Assembly (NCBI GenBank): GCA_030656035.1
Contig: JAUSOK010000074.1
Coordinates: 1-33,252, forward strand
DNA from: Syntrophales bacterium
GTDB taxonomy: Bacteria > Desulfobacterota > Syntrophia > Syntrophales > Fen-1087
DNA: 33,252 nt
Direction: 5' to 3'
Within the stretch, counting starts at the first letter, position 1; every line of letters starts with the position of its first letter. Both the position numbers and the translations under genes were made by a program. Positions 7,092 to 15,190 of this stretch are shown piece after piece. Under the pieces are notes generated by a model. The model had not been told where the DNA came from. It saw nothing but the letters and a program-made list of their open reading frames with translations, and made no database searches.

Positions 7092-8666
7092 ATGCAAATC
7101 TTTGAAAACGCCGAATTCATTTCCTGCGAGGATCAGAACCGGGTCTTCCGGGTGATGGTGGAAGATCGCGGCCGCATCAAGTTTACGGGCGATCACCTTC
7201 CGGAGACCTATCGGGCCGTCCCGACACGCATCAACCTTCAGGGGCAATGCATCCTGCCCGCCTTTGCCGACACACACATGCATTTTGAATCCTTCGCTTT
7301 TTTCCGCTCCACATTCGATGTCCGCCATGTGCAGAACTTCACGGAACTTGCCGATGTCGTTCATGAATACGAGCAAAGCCATCCCCGGGACAAGGTCATT
7401 CTGGGGTTCGGCGTTTCACCCCATACGGTTGAGGAAAGGCATCTGCCGGACCGGATCCGCCTCGATCAGATCACGACCAAACCGCTTTGCATCGTCAAAT
7501 ACGACGGCCACGCCGCCGTGGCCAATACGGCCCTGCTGGAGAAATTGCCGCGATCCGTCACGGCACAGGCCGGCTTTGACAAAACAACCGGCGGACTTTA
7601 TCAACAGGCCTATTACGACGCCGTCAACCATCTGACCCGGTCGATTTCCCTCTATCAGGTTCTCAAAAATATGCTCGGCGCCTCGGATGAACTGGCCAGG
7701 CGCGGATTCGGGCTGATTCACACGGTGGAAGGACTGGGGTTTCCGCTGGACGCCGATATCGATCTGATGCGCTTTGCCGCCCGGGGCCTGCCGCTTCAAT
7801 ACCGCATCTATTTCCAGACCATGGACGTCCGGAAAGTGATCCGGCGCAGCCTGCCCCGGATCGGGGGCTGCTTCGCCACCGCCCTGGACGGCTGTTTCGG
7901 CACCGAAGACGCCGCCCTGAGCGAACCATACACGAACAATCCCGCCAATCGGGGGTTCCTGGCCTATTCGCAGCAACAGGTGAACACGTTCGTAAAAGAG
8001 GCAAACCGCATGGGGCTGCAGGTATCCATGCATGCCATCGGGGATGCCGCCGTCGAGCAGGCGATAATCGCCTATGAAGCGGCCCTGGCAGACTTTCCGC
8101 GGCAGGACCACCGCCATGTGATCATCCACGCAAGCCTGATGCCGCCTCCGCTGTTGGAACGTGCGGCAAGGATCGGCATTCATATCGCCATCCAGCCGCC
8201 CTTGCTCCACTGGGATCAGGAGCCCATGAGCTATCTGACCCATATCCTGGGCGAGAGGGCCGGCCGCCTGATGACCTGCAAAAGCATGCTCGATTACGGA
8301 CTGACGATTGCGGGCGGCTCCGACGCCCCCTGCTCTTATCCAGATGCGATCCGCGGCATCCATGCAGCCTGCAACCACCCCGATCCGGATCAGCGCATAT
8401 CCACACTGGACGCCCTGCGAATGCATACCCACTGGGCGGCCCGGCTGTCCTTTGACGAAGCACAGCGCGGCACGCTGCCCCCCGGGAAAATCGCCGATTT
8501 TGTGGCGCTGGACAAAAACCCGCTTGCGGTGAAACCGGAACACCTGAAGGATATTAAGGTGATGAATCTATACCTGAAAGGCCGGCCCTATGAGCCGTCC
8601 ATCAAAAGTCCGGCAGACCTCTGCAAGCAGGCTTTAAAAAATATTCTCTTAAAGCATAATTCGTGA
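7092..8666 (+). CDS. YtcJ-like metal-dependent amidohydrolase
   Basis: A 524-residue amidohydrolase of the AepA/YtcJ branch (COG1574 type). The N-terminal metal motif THMH is at residues 61-64 after ILPAFAD. Later hallmarks are KYDGHAAVANTALL, the metal His in VSMHAIGDAAVEQA, IIHASLMPP, and the terminal Asp in GGSDAPCSYPDAIRGIHAA. The C-terminal beta domain follows (GKIADFVALDKNPL). The physiological substrate of this group is generally unknown. They hydrolyse diverse amides and cyclic compounds. The start ATG has GGAG 7 bases upstream. A long hairpin overlaps its stop codon, and the Nudix gene follows 58 bases later. Confidence 0.87.
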   Translation: MQIFENAEFISCEDQNRVFRVMVEDRGRIKFTGDHLPETYRAVPTRINLQGQCILPAFADTHMHFESFAFFRSTFDVRHVQNFTELADVVHEYEQSHPRDKVILGFGVSPHTVEERHLPDRIRLDQITTKPLCIVKYDGHAAVANTALLEKLPRSVTAQAGFDKTTGGLYQQAYYDAVNHLTRSISLYQVLKNMLGASDELARRGFGLIHTVEGLGFPLDADIDLMRFAARGLPLQYRIYFQTMDVRKVIRRSLPRIGGCFATALDGCFGTEDAALSEPYTNNPANRGFLAYSQQQVNTFVKEANRMGLQVSMHAIGDAAVEQAIIAYEAALADFPRQDHRHVIIHASLMPPPLLERAARIGIHIAIQPPLLHWDQEPMSYLTHILGERAGRLMTCKSMLDYGLTIAGGSDAPCSYPDAIRGIHAACNHPDPDQRISTLDALRMHTHWAARLSFDEAQRGTLPPGKIADFVALDKNPLAVKPEHLKDIKVMNLYLKGRPYEPSIKSPADLCKQALKNILLKHNS

Positions 8667-8693
8667 AGCGTATCTCGTACGCTTCACGAATTA
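8657..8693. repeat. Perfect 16-bp hairpin overlapping a stop codon
   Basis: The arm TAATTCGTGAAGCGTA (8657-8672) and its exact reverse complement (8678-8693) are separated by the 5-base loop TCTCG. The left arm contains the amidohydrolase stop TGA (8664-8666). A T5 run follows 10 bases later at 8704-8708. The gap to the T-run is longer than in a standard intrinsic terminator, so this could be either a leaky terminator before the Nudix gene or a REP-like element. Confidence 0.65.
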
Positions 8694-8724
8694 CGAATTA
8701 CGCTTTTTCTGACAGGGAGCGATC

Positions 8725-9288
8725 GTGCAATCCGATCAAGATAAACAAGACAACGGCCTCTTAATGTATCACAGCCGGGTATTCGATGTTTATGAAGGGG
8801 AGGTCTGCTTTCCCAATGGCCGCAAGAGCCGGCAGAGCTGGATTGACCATAAACCCTGCATTGCCGTCGTCCCGGTCACCGACGCGGGCGAGCTGATTCT
8901 CATCCGGCAGTACCGTCACGCCGCCCGCCAGACGCTCACAGAGATTCCGGCAGGGGCTATCGACAAGGGAGAGGAGTCCGTGGAGGCCTGTGCACAACGG
9001 GAACTGGCGGAAGAAACCGGCTTTCAGGCAAAACAACTCGTCAAGCTCTTTGAGGGGTATTTGATCCCGGGTTACGGCAATGAATATATGTATTTTTTCA
9101 TGGCGCGCGACCTCTTTCGGCGGCACCTGCCGCCGGACGAAGATGAATTCATCGAAACGCTGACGGTCTCTTTCAAAGAGGCCGAAGCCATGATCAAATC
9201 GAAGCGGATTGTCGATGTCAAAACGGCGCTCGGCATCGGCCTGGCCGCCGCTTGGCTGAAGCAACAGGGGCTTTATCCGGAAGGGTAA
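8725..9288 (+). CDS. Nudix hydrolase, ADP-ribose pyrophosphatase-like
   Basis: A 187-residue Nudix hydrolase, closest in style to ADP-ribose pyrophosphatases (NudF type), which cleave ADP-ribose to AMP and ribose 5-phosphate. The Nudix box runs from PAGAIDKGEE to QRELAEETGF, with the metal-binding REL.EE core intact. The spacing before RE is one residue longer than the canonical GX5EX7RE. EGYLIPGYGNEYMYFF matches the substrate-side loop of the ADPRase group. The start is GTG with AGGGAG 6 bases upstream. The gene converges on the lipoprotein gene with only 10 bases between the stops. Confidence 0.88.
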   Translation: MQSDQDKQDNGLLMYHSRVFDVYEGEVCFPNGRKSRQSWIDHKPCIAVVPVTDAGELILIRQYRHAARQTLTEIPAGAIDKGEESVEACAQRELAEETGFQAKQLVKLFEGYLIPGYGNEYMYFFMARDLFRRHLPPDEDEFIETLTVSFKEAEAMIKSKRIVDVKTALGIGLAAAWLKQQGLYPEG

Positions 9289-9298
9289 GTCCTCCTTT

Positions 9299-9832
9299 TC
9301 AGCGCAGCATCTTATCCCGCTTATCCAGTTGAACTTCGAGCTTTTTAAGCAACTCCATGTCTTTTTTCAGCTGTTCGTTTTCCTGCTTAAGGCTCGCGCA
9401 CCCGGCTATGAGCCGCTCGTTATCCTGTTGCAGCTTTCCCGCCTTCTCCTGCACGGAGAGGCTTTTCACGTGCAGGGACTGGATGGCGTCGATCATACGG
9501 ATGAACGTTTCCGCCAGCGGGCGCCACCTGCTTTTGGGATAGTCCTTTGTCAAAGCGGCAAAGGTCTCCCTGGCCTTCGCATAATCGGCCGGCTTGTCCG
9601 TCAGGCCCAGCCAGGACACGCCTTCATTGAGCATCACGGCGTCGGCCGGCGGATTGGTGAACAGCCCGGTTTTCTCAGCGGGGACCACGGCAAAGCCCGG
9701 ACCTGTCCCCTTGTCCGGCGCCGCCGGAGATGAAGCGCAGGCGCCGACCAAAAAGATCAGCAAACCCGTAACGACCAACCGCGCCAGGTTATCCGGCAGA
9801 CAGCGACGGCTTTGATCCCGATTGAATGTCAT
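9299..9832 (-). CDS. Lipoprotein with C-terminal coiled coil
   Basis: A 177-residue predicted lipoprotein. A basic N-terminus and hydrophobic stretch (about 18-30) end in a lipobox VGA-Cys32, so the mature protein is lipid-anchored. Residues about 75-110 (LNEGVSWLGL..DYAKARETFAALTKDYPKSRWRPLAETF) look like a TPR/YfgM-type helical repeat. The C-terminal third is a heptad-like coiled coil rich in Lys, Glu, Gln and Leu. No specific family is recognised. The start ATG 9832 has AGGAAGGA 5 bases upstream. It lies 63 bases downstream of the GGDEF membrane protein gene on the same strand and may be its envelope partner. Confidence 0.78.
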   Translation of the reverse strand: MTFNRDQSRRCLPDNLARLVVTGLLIFLVGACASSPAAPDKGTGPGFAVVPAEKTGLFTNPPADAVMLNEGVSWLGLTDKPADYAKARETFAALTKDYPKSRWRPLAETFIRMIDAIQSLHVKSLSVQEKAGKLQQDNERLIAGCASLKQENEQLKKDMELLKKLEVQLDKRDKMLR

Positions 9833-9895
9833 GTTGTCCTTCCTGCGAAAGAAAAATTTCCGCATTATTTTAAGACCTCTTATTCATCAAGTATT

Positions 9896-11242
9896 TCAAG
9901 TCGCTTCCGGATGGCCGGCATTCAGGCTTTCCTCTTTTACGAAGTTGTTGCCCGCGAGCGATTTCGCATATTCCTTTAATTCCGCCGTTACTTCCGCCAT
10001 CTCGAGGGCATTTTTAAAGCGGCGCCCGTCGCCGGTGACCATTGCCACAGAAACGGAAAGCAACGGAAATGTCTGTTCGTTCCCCCTCCGATCCTTGCCG
10101 ACAATGAAGCCCCGCTGCAGATCTTCCGCCGAGTAAAACGGCCGGATCTGCTCATCAAAAACATCCACGAGGCGGCGGCCCAGCGTCTCGGCCCGCTCCG
10201 GTTCGGCAATTAGCACAAAGTCATCCCCGCCGATATGGCCGACAAAAACATCCCGCAGGCCGGCGCGCGCCCGCTCTGCCAATAGTATCTTTGCGACTTC
10301 CTTGATGATTTCACTCGCCCAGGCGTAACCATACTTGTCGGCATAGGGCTTGAAATAGTCGAGATCAATCTGGCAGAGGGAAAAGGCGCGCTGAGCCGAT
10401 AAACGTTCCTCGATGATCCGCTCGATGGCCAGATTTCCCGGCAGGCCGGTGAGGGGGCTGGCGTCGATGTTCAAGGCCTCGAGCAACTTAAGCCGCTTCG
10501 CCATGACCCCGAAAGCGTTTGCCAGGCGGCCGATTTCATCCGGCCGATCGATATGCGGATGATGGTCAAACTGCCCTTCGGCAATCAAACTCGTTGCCTT
10601 TTCCAATTTTTTCAAAGGCACGGAAATATTATACGTGATCAGCAAGGCCAGTGAAATTCCCGCCGCAAGGCTCGCCACCGTCAGGATAATCGTGATATGT
10701 GCGGCATTGGAGCCCTGCGTGCGGATCAGGTTCATCCTCGCATCGATATTTTTCTCAGCCTTGTGCTGCATGGTCCGCACTTCGGACGCCAGACTCTCGA
10801 TGATTTTTTTCCCATCGCCTTCGGACAGGGCCACGGCCTCCGGCAGCCGGTTTTCCGCAACCAGCGTCATAGCCTGTTCAAAAAGGGCGGCATACTGTTG
10901 CGCCAGCGCTGCCGTCTGCGCTTGCCTGTCTGCATAATCCCGAAAGGGATGACCGGCAATATCCTGCAGGCTTTGCGCAAATTCCCGGTTGCGTTCGTGG
11001 AATATCTCGGCGAGGGAGGGGTCTTTGAGAATCAGATATCTGCGTTCGGCGCTTTCCTGGGCCAGCAGGGCATACATCATTTTTTTGCTGGTCTCGACCA
11101 CAAAGAAATCCTGGCTGATGATGCTGTAAGTCAGATCATTGAGTTGACGCAGACTGACAACAGCGTAGGCGCTGGCCATGACAGTCAGGAGGGCCATCAC
11201 GAGATAGCTCAGGAGCATCTTTCGGCTGATCGTCAGTTTCAT
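9896..11242 (-). CDS. Membrane-anchored GGDEF protein with HAMP domain (diguanylate cyclase-like)
   Basis: A 448-residue sensor protein. A transmembrane helix (about 9-30) is followed by a helical periplasmic ligand-binding region (about 31-165), a second helix (TIILTVASLAAGISLALLI), a HAMP linker (SVPLKKLEKATSLIAEGQFDHH..DEIGRLANAF) and a GGDEF domain. The catalytic signature is GGDDF (338-342), a conservative variant compatible with activity. The substrate-side segment is IDLDYFKPYADKYGY. No RxxD inhibitory site is seen in the expected place. It probably makes c-di-GMP in response to an envelope signal, but activity is not certain. ATG 11242 was chosen for its position just before the first membrane helix. 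It is divergent from paaK. Confidence 0.85.
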   Translation of the reverse strand: MKLTISRKMLLSYLVMALLTVMASAYAVVSLRQLNDLTYSIISQDFFVVETSKKMMYALLAQESAERRYLILKDPSLAEIFHERNREFAQSLQDIAGHPFRDYADRQAQTAALAQQYAALFEQAMTLVAENRLPEAVALSEGDGKKIIESLASEVRTMQHKAEKNIDARMNLIRTQGSNAAHITIILTVASLAAGISLALLITYNISVPLKKLEKATSLIAEGQFDHHPHIDRPDEIGRLANAFGVMAKRLKLLEALNIDASPLTGLPGNLAIERIIEERLSAQRAFSLCQIDLDYFKPYADKYGYAWASEIIKEVAKILLAERARAGLRDVFVGHIGGDDFVLIAEPERAETLGRRLVDVFDEQIRPFYSAEDLQRGFIVGKDRRGNEQTFPLLSVSVAMVTGDGRRFKNALEMAEVTAELKEYAKSLAGNNFVKEESLNAGHPEAT

Positions 11243-11446
11243 GATCTTCGCCTGCTTCGGTCGGAATGGGAAGTTGACTACCATATCTCCGGCGTTTGCG
11301 CAAAGAAGAAAACGCGGCGGCGAAAAACAGCCCATGAAATAATGCGTTGTCTGCAGCCCTTATAAAAGCGATTTTTGGCGGCCCTTTAGGCAGGGTTCCC
11401 GTCGAAGATTGATAAAAATCTTGATTGGCGTCATCAGGAACAATTC

Positions 11447-11475
11447 TTGCCTCGGTTGTCGTCTTTTGATATAGT
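11447..11475 (+). promoter_or_regulatory. Candidate sigma70 promoter for the paaK-ACT operon
   Basis: TTGCCT (11447-11452) and TATAGT (11470-11475) are spaced by 17 bases and lie about 50 bases before the paaK start in the 285-base divergent spacer. Nothing else was recognised in that spacer. Confidence 0.55.
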
Positions 11476-11527
11476 GCGTCCAACGGTTTTTCAGAAAGAT
11501 TGAATAAAGAAGCGGGAGGCTTGATGC

Positions 11528-12838
11528 ATGATCTACAATGAGGAGTTTGAAACCCTGCCCAGGGAAGTGCTGGAGGCGCTGCAGCTCAAAAGGCTGCAGC
11601 AGGTGGTGCAGCGGGTTTATCACACCGTCGGCTTTTATAGAACGGCCTTTGACGAGGCAGGCGTGAAGCCGGATGATATCAAAAGCCTTGCCGATCTTGC
11701 CCGGTTTCCCTTTACCACCAAACAGGATCTGCGCGACAACTACCCCTTCGGCCTCTTTGCCGTGCCCATGAGCAGCGTGGTCCGGCTGCAGGCCTCATCG
11801 GGCACAACGGGCCGTTCCACGGTCGTGGGATATACGAAGCGGGATATCGACGTCTGGTCGGAGCTCATGGCCCGCTGCTTTGCTGCCGCCGGCCTGAACA
11901 AGAACGACATCATTCATAACGCTTACGGCTACGGCCTGTTTACGGGCGGCCTGGGCGCCCATTACGGGGCGGAACGGCTGGGCGCCAGCGTCATTCCCAT
12001 GTCGGGCGGCAACACCAAGCGGCAGATCATGATCCTGCAGGACTTCGGCCCCACGGCGATCTGCTGCACACCCTCCTACGCCCTCAACCTGGCGGAACAG
12101 GGACGGGCCATGGGCGTCGACATGCGGAACCTGAAACTGCGCGTCGGGATCTTCGGGGCCGAACCCTGGTCGGACAAAATGCGCGATGATATCGAAAGCG
12201 CCCTGAATATCACGGCCTTGAATATCTACGGCCTGTCCGAAGTCATGGGGCCGGGCGTCTCTATGGAATGCACCGAGGGCCGCAGCGGCATGCATGTCTT
12301 CGAAGATCACTTTCTCATCGAGATTATCGACCCGGAAACGGGCTCCGTCCTGCCCTACGGCGAAAAGGGGGAACTGGTCTTCACAACGATCACGAAAGAG
12401 GCCTTCCCGCTGATCCGCTTCCGCTCGCGGGATATCACGACCCTGAACATCGCACCCTGCCGGTGCGGCCGGACCCATGTCCGCATGGATCGCGTCATGG
12501 GCCGCAGCGACGACATGCTCATCATCCGCGGCGTCAACGTCTTCCCTTCGCAGATCGAAGCGGTGCTGCTCAATATCGAGGGCGTCGAACCGCATTACCA
12601 GCTGATCGTGGAGAGGGTTGACACATTGGACACCATCGAAGTCCAGGTGGAGGTCAGCGAAAAGCTCATGGACGAGTCGGAGGGTGAAGTCAGGGTACTG
12701 CAGAACATGGAACGGCGCATCGTCAAGGACATGAAGGACTATCTGGGCATTTCCGCCAAGGTGAAGATGGTCGAGCCGAAATCATTGCAGCGTTTTGAGG
12801 GCAAGGCCAGTCGGGTCATTGATAAAAGACAGATATGA
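11528..12838 (+). CDS. paaK: Phenylacetate-CoA ligase (PaaK family)
   Basis: A 436-residue AMP-forming aryl-CoA ligase. PaaK activates phenylacetate (or a related aryl acid) with ATP and CoA. The ATP loop SSGTTGRST is at residues 90-98. [32 protein letters not shown] and RSRDITTL complete the adenylate-forming core, and the C-terminal lid contains [20 protein letters not shown]. Length and layout are typical. The start ATG has GGGAGG 9 bases upstream. The ACT-domain gene follows 13 bases later. In anaerobes such pairs often occur with indolepyruvate oxidoreductase genes, which are absent here. The acid used in vivo is therefore inferred only at family level. Confidence 0.92.
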   Translation: MIYNEEFETLPREVLEALQLKRLQQVVQRVYHTVGFYRTAFDEAGVKPDDIKSLADLARFPFTTKQDLRDNYPFGLFAVPMSSVVRLQASSGTTGRSTVVGYTKRDIDVWSELMARCFAAAGLNKNDIIHNAYGYGLFTGGLGAHYGAERLGASVIPMSGGNTKRQIMILQDFGPTAICCTPSYALNLAEQGRAMGVDMRNLKLRVGIFGAEPWSDKMRDDIESALNITALNIYGLSEVMGPGVSMECTEGRSGMHVFEDHFLIEIIDPETGSVLPYGEKGELVFTTITKEAFPLIRFRSRDITTLNIAPCRCGRTHVRMDRVMGRSDDMLIIRGVNVFPSQIEAVLLNIEGVEPHYQLIVERVDTLDTIEVQVEVSEKLMDESEGEVRVLQNMERRIVKDMKDYLGISAKVKMVEPKSLQRFEGKASRVIDKRQI

Positions 12839-12851
12839 AGGAGGACAGCTC

Positions 12852-13283
12852 ATGAAAGTCGAACAGATATCCATATTTCTGGAAAACAAGCCCGGCGGAC
12901 TGGAGAAGGTGACAAAAATTCTCAGTGACGTCAACATCAATATCCGCACGATGGCTGTCGCCGATACGTCCGATTTCGGCATCGTCCGCATGATCGTCAA
13001 CAACGTGGAGACGGCAACCAGGGTGCTCAAGGAAAACGGTTTCACCGTCAGCCGGACCACCGTGGTGGCCGTGGAGGTGCCGGACCGGCCGGGCGGCCTG
13101 CACAGCATCCTGGAGGTCATCGCGAAGGAAAACGTCAATATCGCCTATATGTACGCCTTCGTGGAAAAGAGCGGTGAAAACGCCGTCATGCTTTTCCGGT
13201 TCGATCAGCAGGACAAGGCCATTGACGTGCTCGTGAAAAACGGTATCAACGTCCTGCCCGGCGAAAAGCTGTACTCTTTTTAG
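12852..13283 (+). CDS. Tandem ACT-domain protein linked to PaaK
   Basis: A 143-residue protein made of two ACT domains (about 1-70 and 71-143), each with the glycine-containing turn (ENKPGGLEKV and DRPGGLHSIL) that forms the amino-acid-binding site. It has no catalytic domain, so it probably senses an amino acid or aryl acid and modulates the adjacent ligase. This type of small ACT protein is commonly found next to paaK in anaerobes. The start ATG has AAGGAGGA 6-7 bases upstream, in the same operon as paaK. It converges with rtcB with a 19-base spacer. Confidence 0.87.
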   Translation: MKVEQISIFLENKPGGLEKVTKILSDVNINIRTMAVADTSDFGIVRMIVNNVETATRVLKENGFTVSRTTVVAVEVPDRPGGLHSILEVIAKENVNIAYMYAFVEKSGENAVMLFRFDQQDKAIDVLVKNGINVLPGEKLYSF

Positions 13284-13302
13284 TGGATTGTGATTTTTTA
13301 CG

Positions 13303-14745
13303 TTATCCCTTGATGCATCCGAGGGATCGCAGTTTTGCGACTTTCTTCGAGATGCCCGCCCGGTGCACCACCGCGACCACCTCATCGAGATTCTTGTACG
13401 CCTCCGGGATTTCCTCCCGCAGCGTGCCCCGGCCGCTGGCCATAACGATGACGCCCCTGTCCGCCATGTCCCGGTGTACGACCCGGCCTTTGCTCAACTT
13501 CGTCGCCTGGGCACGGCTCATCACGCGTCCGGCTCCGTGGCAGGTGCTGCCGAAGGTATCCTCATAGGCCCTGTCGGTCCCCGCCAGCACATAAGACCCC
13601 GTCCCCATGTCGCCCGGAATCAGGACCGGCTGACCGACCTTCCGGTAGCGCTCCGGCACGGCGGGATGGCCTGCGGGAAAGGCCCGCGTGGCGCCTTTGC
13701 GGTGGACGCAGAGTTTCTTGAGCTGCCCATCCACGGGCAGCGTCTCGATCTTGGCGATATTGTGGCAGACATCGTAGAGCAGGCGCATGCCGAGTTCGCG
13801 CGGCGTTTTACGCAGCGTTTTCTCAAAGGTTTCCCGCGTCCAGTGCATCAGCATCTGCCGGTTCGCCCAGGCATAGTTGGCCGCGCAGGCCATCGCGGCC
13901 AGATAATCCTTTCCTGCCTGGGAATCCAGATAGGCGCAGGCCAGTTGGCGGTCCGGCAGATTCAGGCTCATCTCTCTCATGTGCTTGATCATGCGGGCCA
14001 GATAATCGTCGCAGACCTGATAGCCGAGGCCGCGGGAGCCGCTGTGGATCATGACGGCAATCTGATCCTGCTCCAGGCCGAAGGCGGCGGCCGCAATGGG
14101 GTCGAAGATCTCCTCCACCACCTCGATTTCCAGAAAATGATTGCCCGACCCCAGTGTGCCCAACTGCTGCTTGCCGCGGTCCATCGCCCGGGCGCTGATC
14201 TTTTCCGGGTCGGCGCCGTCCATCGCACCGTGGTCTTCCGTCGCCTCGAGGTCCTCAGGTGTACCGTAGCCCTGATCGACGGTCCACTTGGCCCCTTCGA
14301 TCAGGACCTTGCGGCTGTCCTTCGGGGACAGTTTCAGCGGCCCTGTGGAACCGACGCCGGAGGGGATATTCTGAAACAGGGCCGTCACGAGTTCCGGCAA
14401 CTGCTTGCGAATTGCGTCCAGGTCCAGCCGTGTCGTCATCATGCGGCAGCCGCAGTTGATGTCGTAACCCACGCCGCCTGGTGAAACGATCCCCGAGGCC
14501 ATGTCGAAGGCCGCCACGCCGCCGATGGGAAAGCCGTAGCCCCAGTGCATGTCGGGCATGGCCAGGGAATACTTGACGATGCCGGGCAGATGCGCCACAT
14601 TGGCCACCTGCTTCGGGCTTTCGTCGCCGCCCATGTCCCGCAGGAGACGCTCGCTCGTGTAGAGGATGCCGGGCACTCTCATGCCCCCCGCCGGTTCGAT
14701 GAGCCAACGGTTCTCATCCATTTTTTTCATTATCGTCTCAGACAT
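13303..14745 (-). CDS. rtcB: RNA-splicing ligase RtcB
   Basis: A 480-residue GTP- and Mn-dependent RNA ligase that joins 2',3'-cyclic phosphate or 3'-phosphate ends to 5'-OH ends in RNA repair. Metal ligands are recognisable: Asp95 and Cys98 in GGVGYDINCGC, the His in GSGNHFLEI, the His in HSGSRGLGYQV and the His in DVCHNIAKIE. The guanylated His lies in CHGAGRVMSR. The conserved PGDMGTGSYVLAGT and the C-terminal SLGCIKG end are present. ATG 14745 has GGGAGGG 9 bases upstream and overlaps the archease stop by 8 bases. It is the last gene of the gyrB-gyrA-archease-rtcB string. No rtcR-type regulator is adjacent. Confidence 0.95.
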   Translation of the reverse strand: MSETIMKKMDENRWLIEPAGGMRVPGILYTSERLLRDMGGDESPKQVANVAHLPGIVKYSLAMPDMHWGYGFPIGGVAAFDMASGIVSPGGVGYDINCGCRMMTTRLDLDAIRKQLPELVTALFQNIPSGVGSTGPLKLSPKDSRKVLIEGAKWTVDQGYGTPEDLEATEDHGAMDGADPEKISARAMDRGKQQLGTLGSGNHFLEIEVVEEIFDPIAAAAFGLEQDQIAVMIHSGSRGLGYQVCDDYLARMIKHMREMSLNLPDRQLACAYLDSQAGKDYLAAMACAANYAWANRQMLMHWTRETFEKTLRKTPRELGMRLLYDVCHNIAKIETLPVDGQLKKLCVHRKGATRAFPAGHPAVPERYRKVGQPVLIPGDMGTGSYVLAGTDRAYEDTFGSTCHGAGRVMSRAQATKLSKGRVVHRDMADRGVIVMASGRGTLREEIPEAYKNLDEVVAVVHRAGISKKVAKLRSLGCIKG

Positions 14746-15172
14746 CGAACACGACCCTCCCTTGCCATCCCCTGGCCGTTTGCACCACGGCCGCCTGATG
14801 ATAGGTAACGGCTTTGATCTCTGTCTTGACCCGGTCCTTTCGGGCGTCATAGCGGCGGCCGCGGATGTCCGCCCTCAGGCGCTTCTCAGCGATCTGCGCA
14901 ATGCGGCATTCTGTCAGCAAAAAACCTTCGCCATTGAAAAGATAGAGGATTTCACGCAGAAAGTTCACAAAAAGATCGGCGCTGTCGGCTCCGTCGATCA
15001 CGAGTTTCCGGGCCTCCGTGGATGCCGTCGTCTGCGCATCCACCCCTTCCACGAGCAGATCAAAGAGGGCAAGGGCCGCCCGGCTGAACAGATCCGCCTG
15101 GGTCTTGCCAAAGACCTCGATTCCCAGATCGGCAGTATGGTCGAAAACCCGATATTTTTTCAAAGGTCTCAA
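14738..15172 (-). CDS. Archease, RtcB cofactor
   Basis: A 144-residue archease, the small protein that promotes RtcB guanylylation and multiple turnover. The hallmark N-terminus KYRVFDHTADLGIEVFG is present, as are the LFVNFLREILYLFNGEGF segment and the C-terminal VKAVTYH-like EIKAVTYHQAAV. No ATG is available. TTG 15172 or TTG 15163 is the start, and the latter has better spacing from AGG and GAG. The gene overlaps rtcB by 8 bases and begins 18 bases after gyrA, so all three are probably co-transcribed. Confidence 0.92.
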   Translation of the reverse strand: MRPLKKYRVFDHTADLGIEVFGKTQADLFSRAALALFDLLVEGVDAQTTASTEARKLVIDGADSADLFVNFLREILYLFNGEGFLLTECRIAQIAEKRLRADIRGRRYDARKDRVKTEIKAVTYHQAAVVQTARGWQGRVVFDV

Positions 15173-15190
15173 CCTGTATATTCTTATCGT

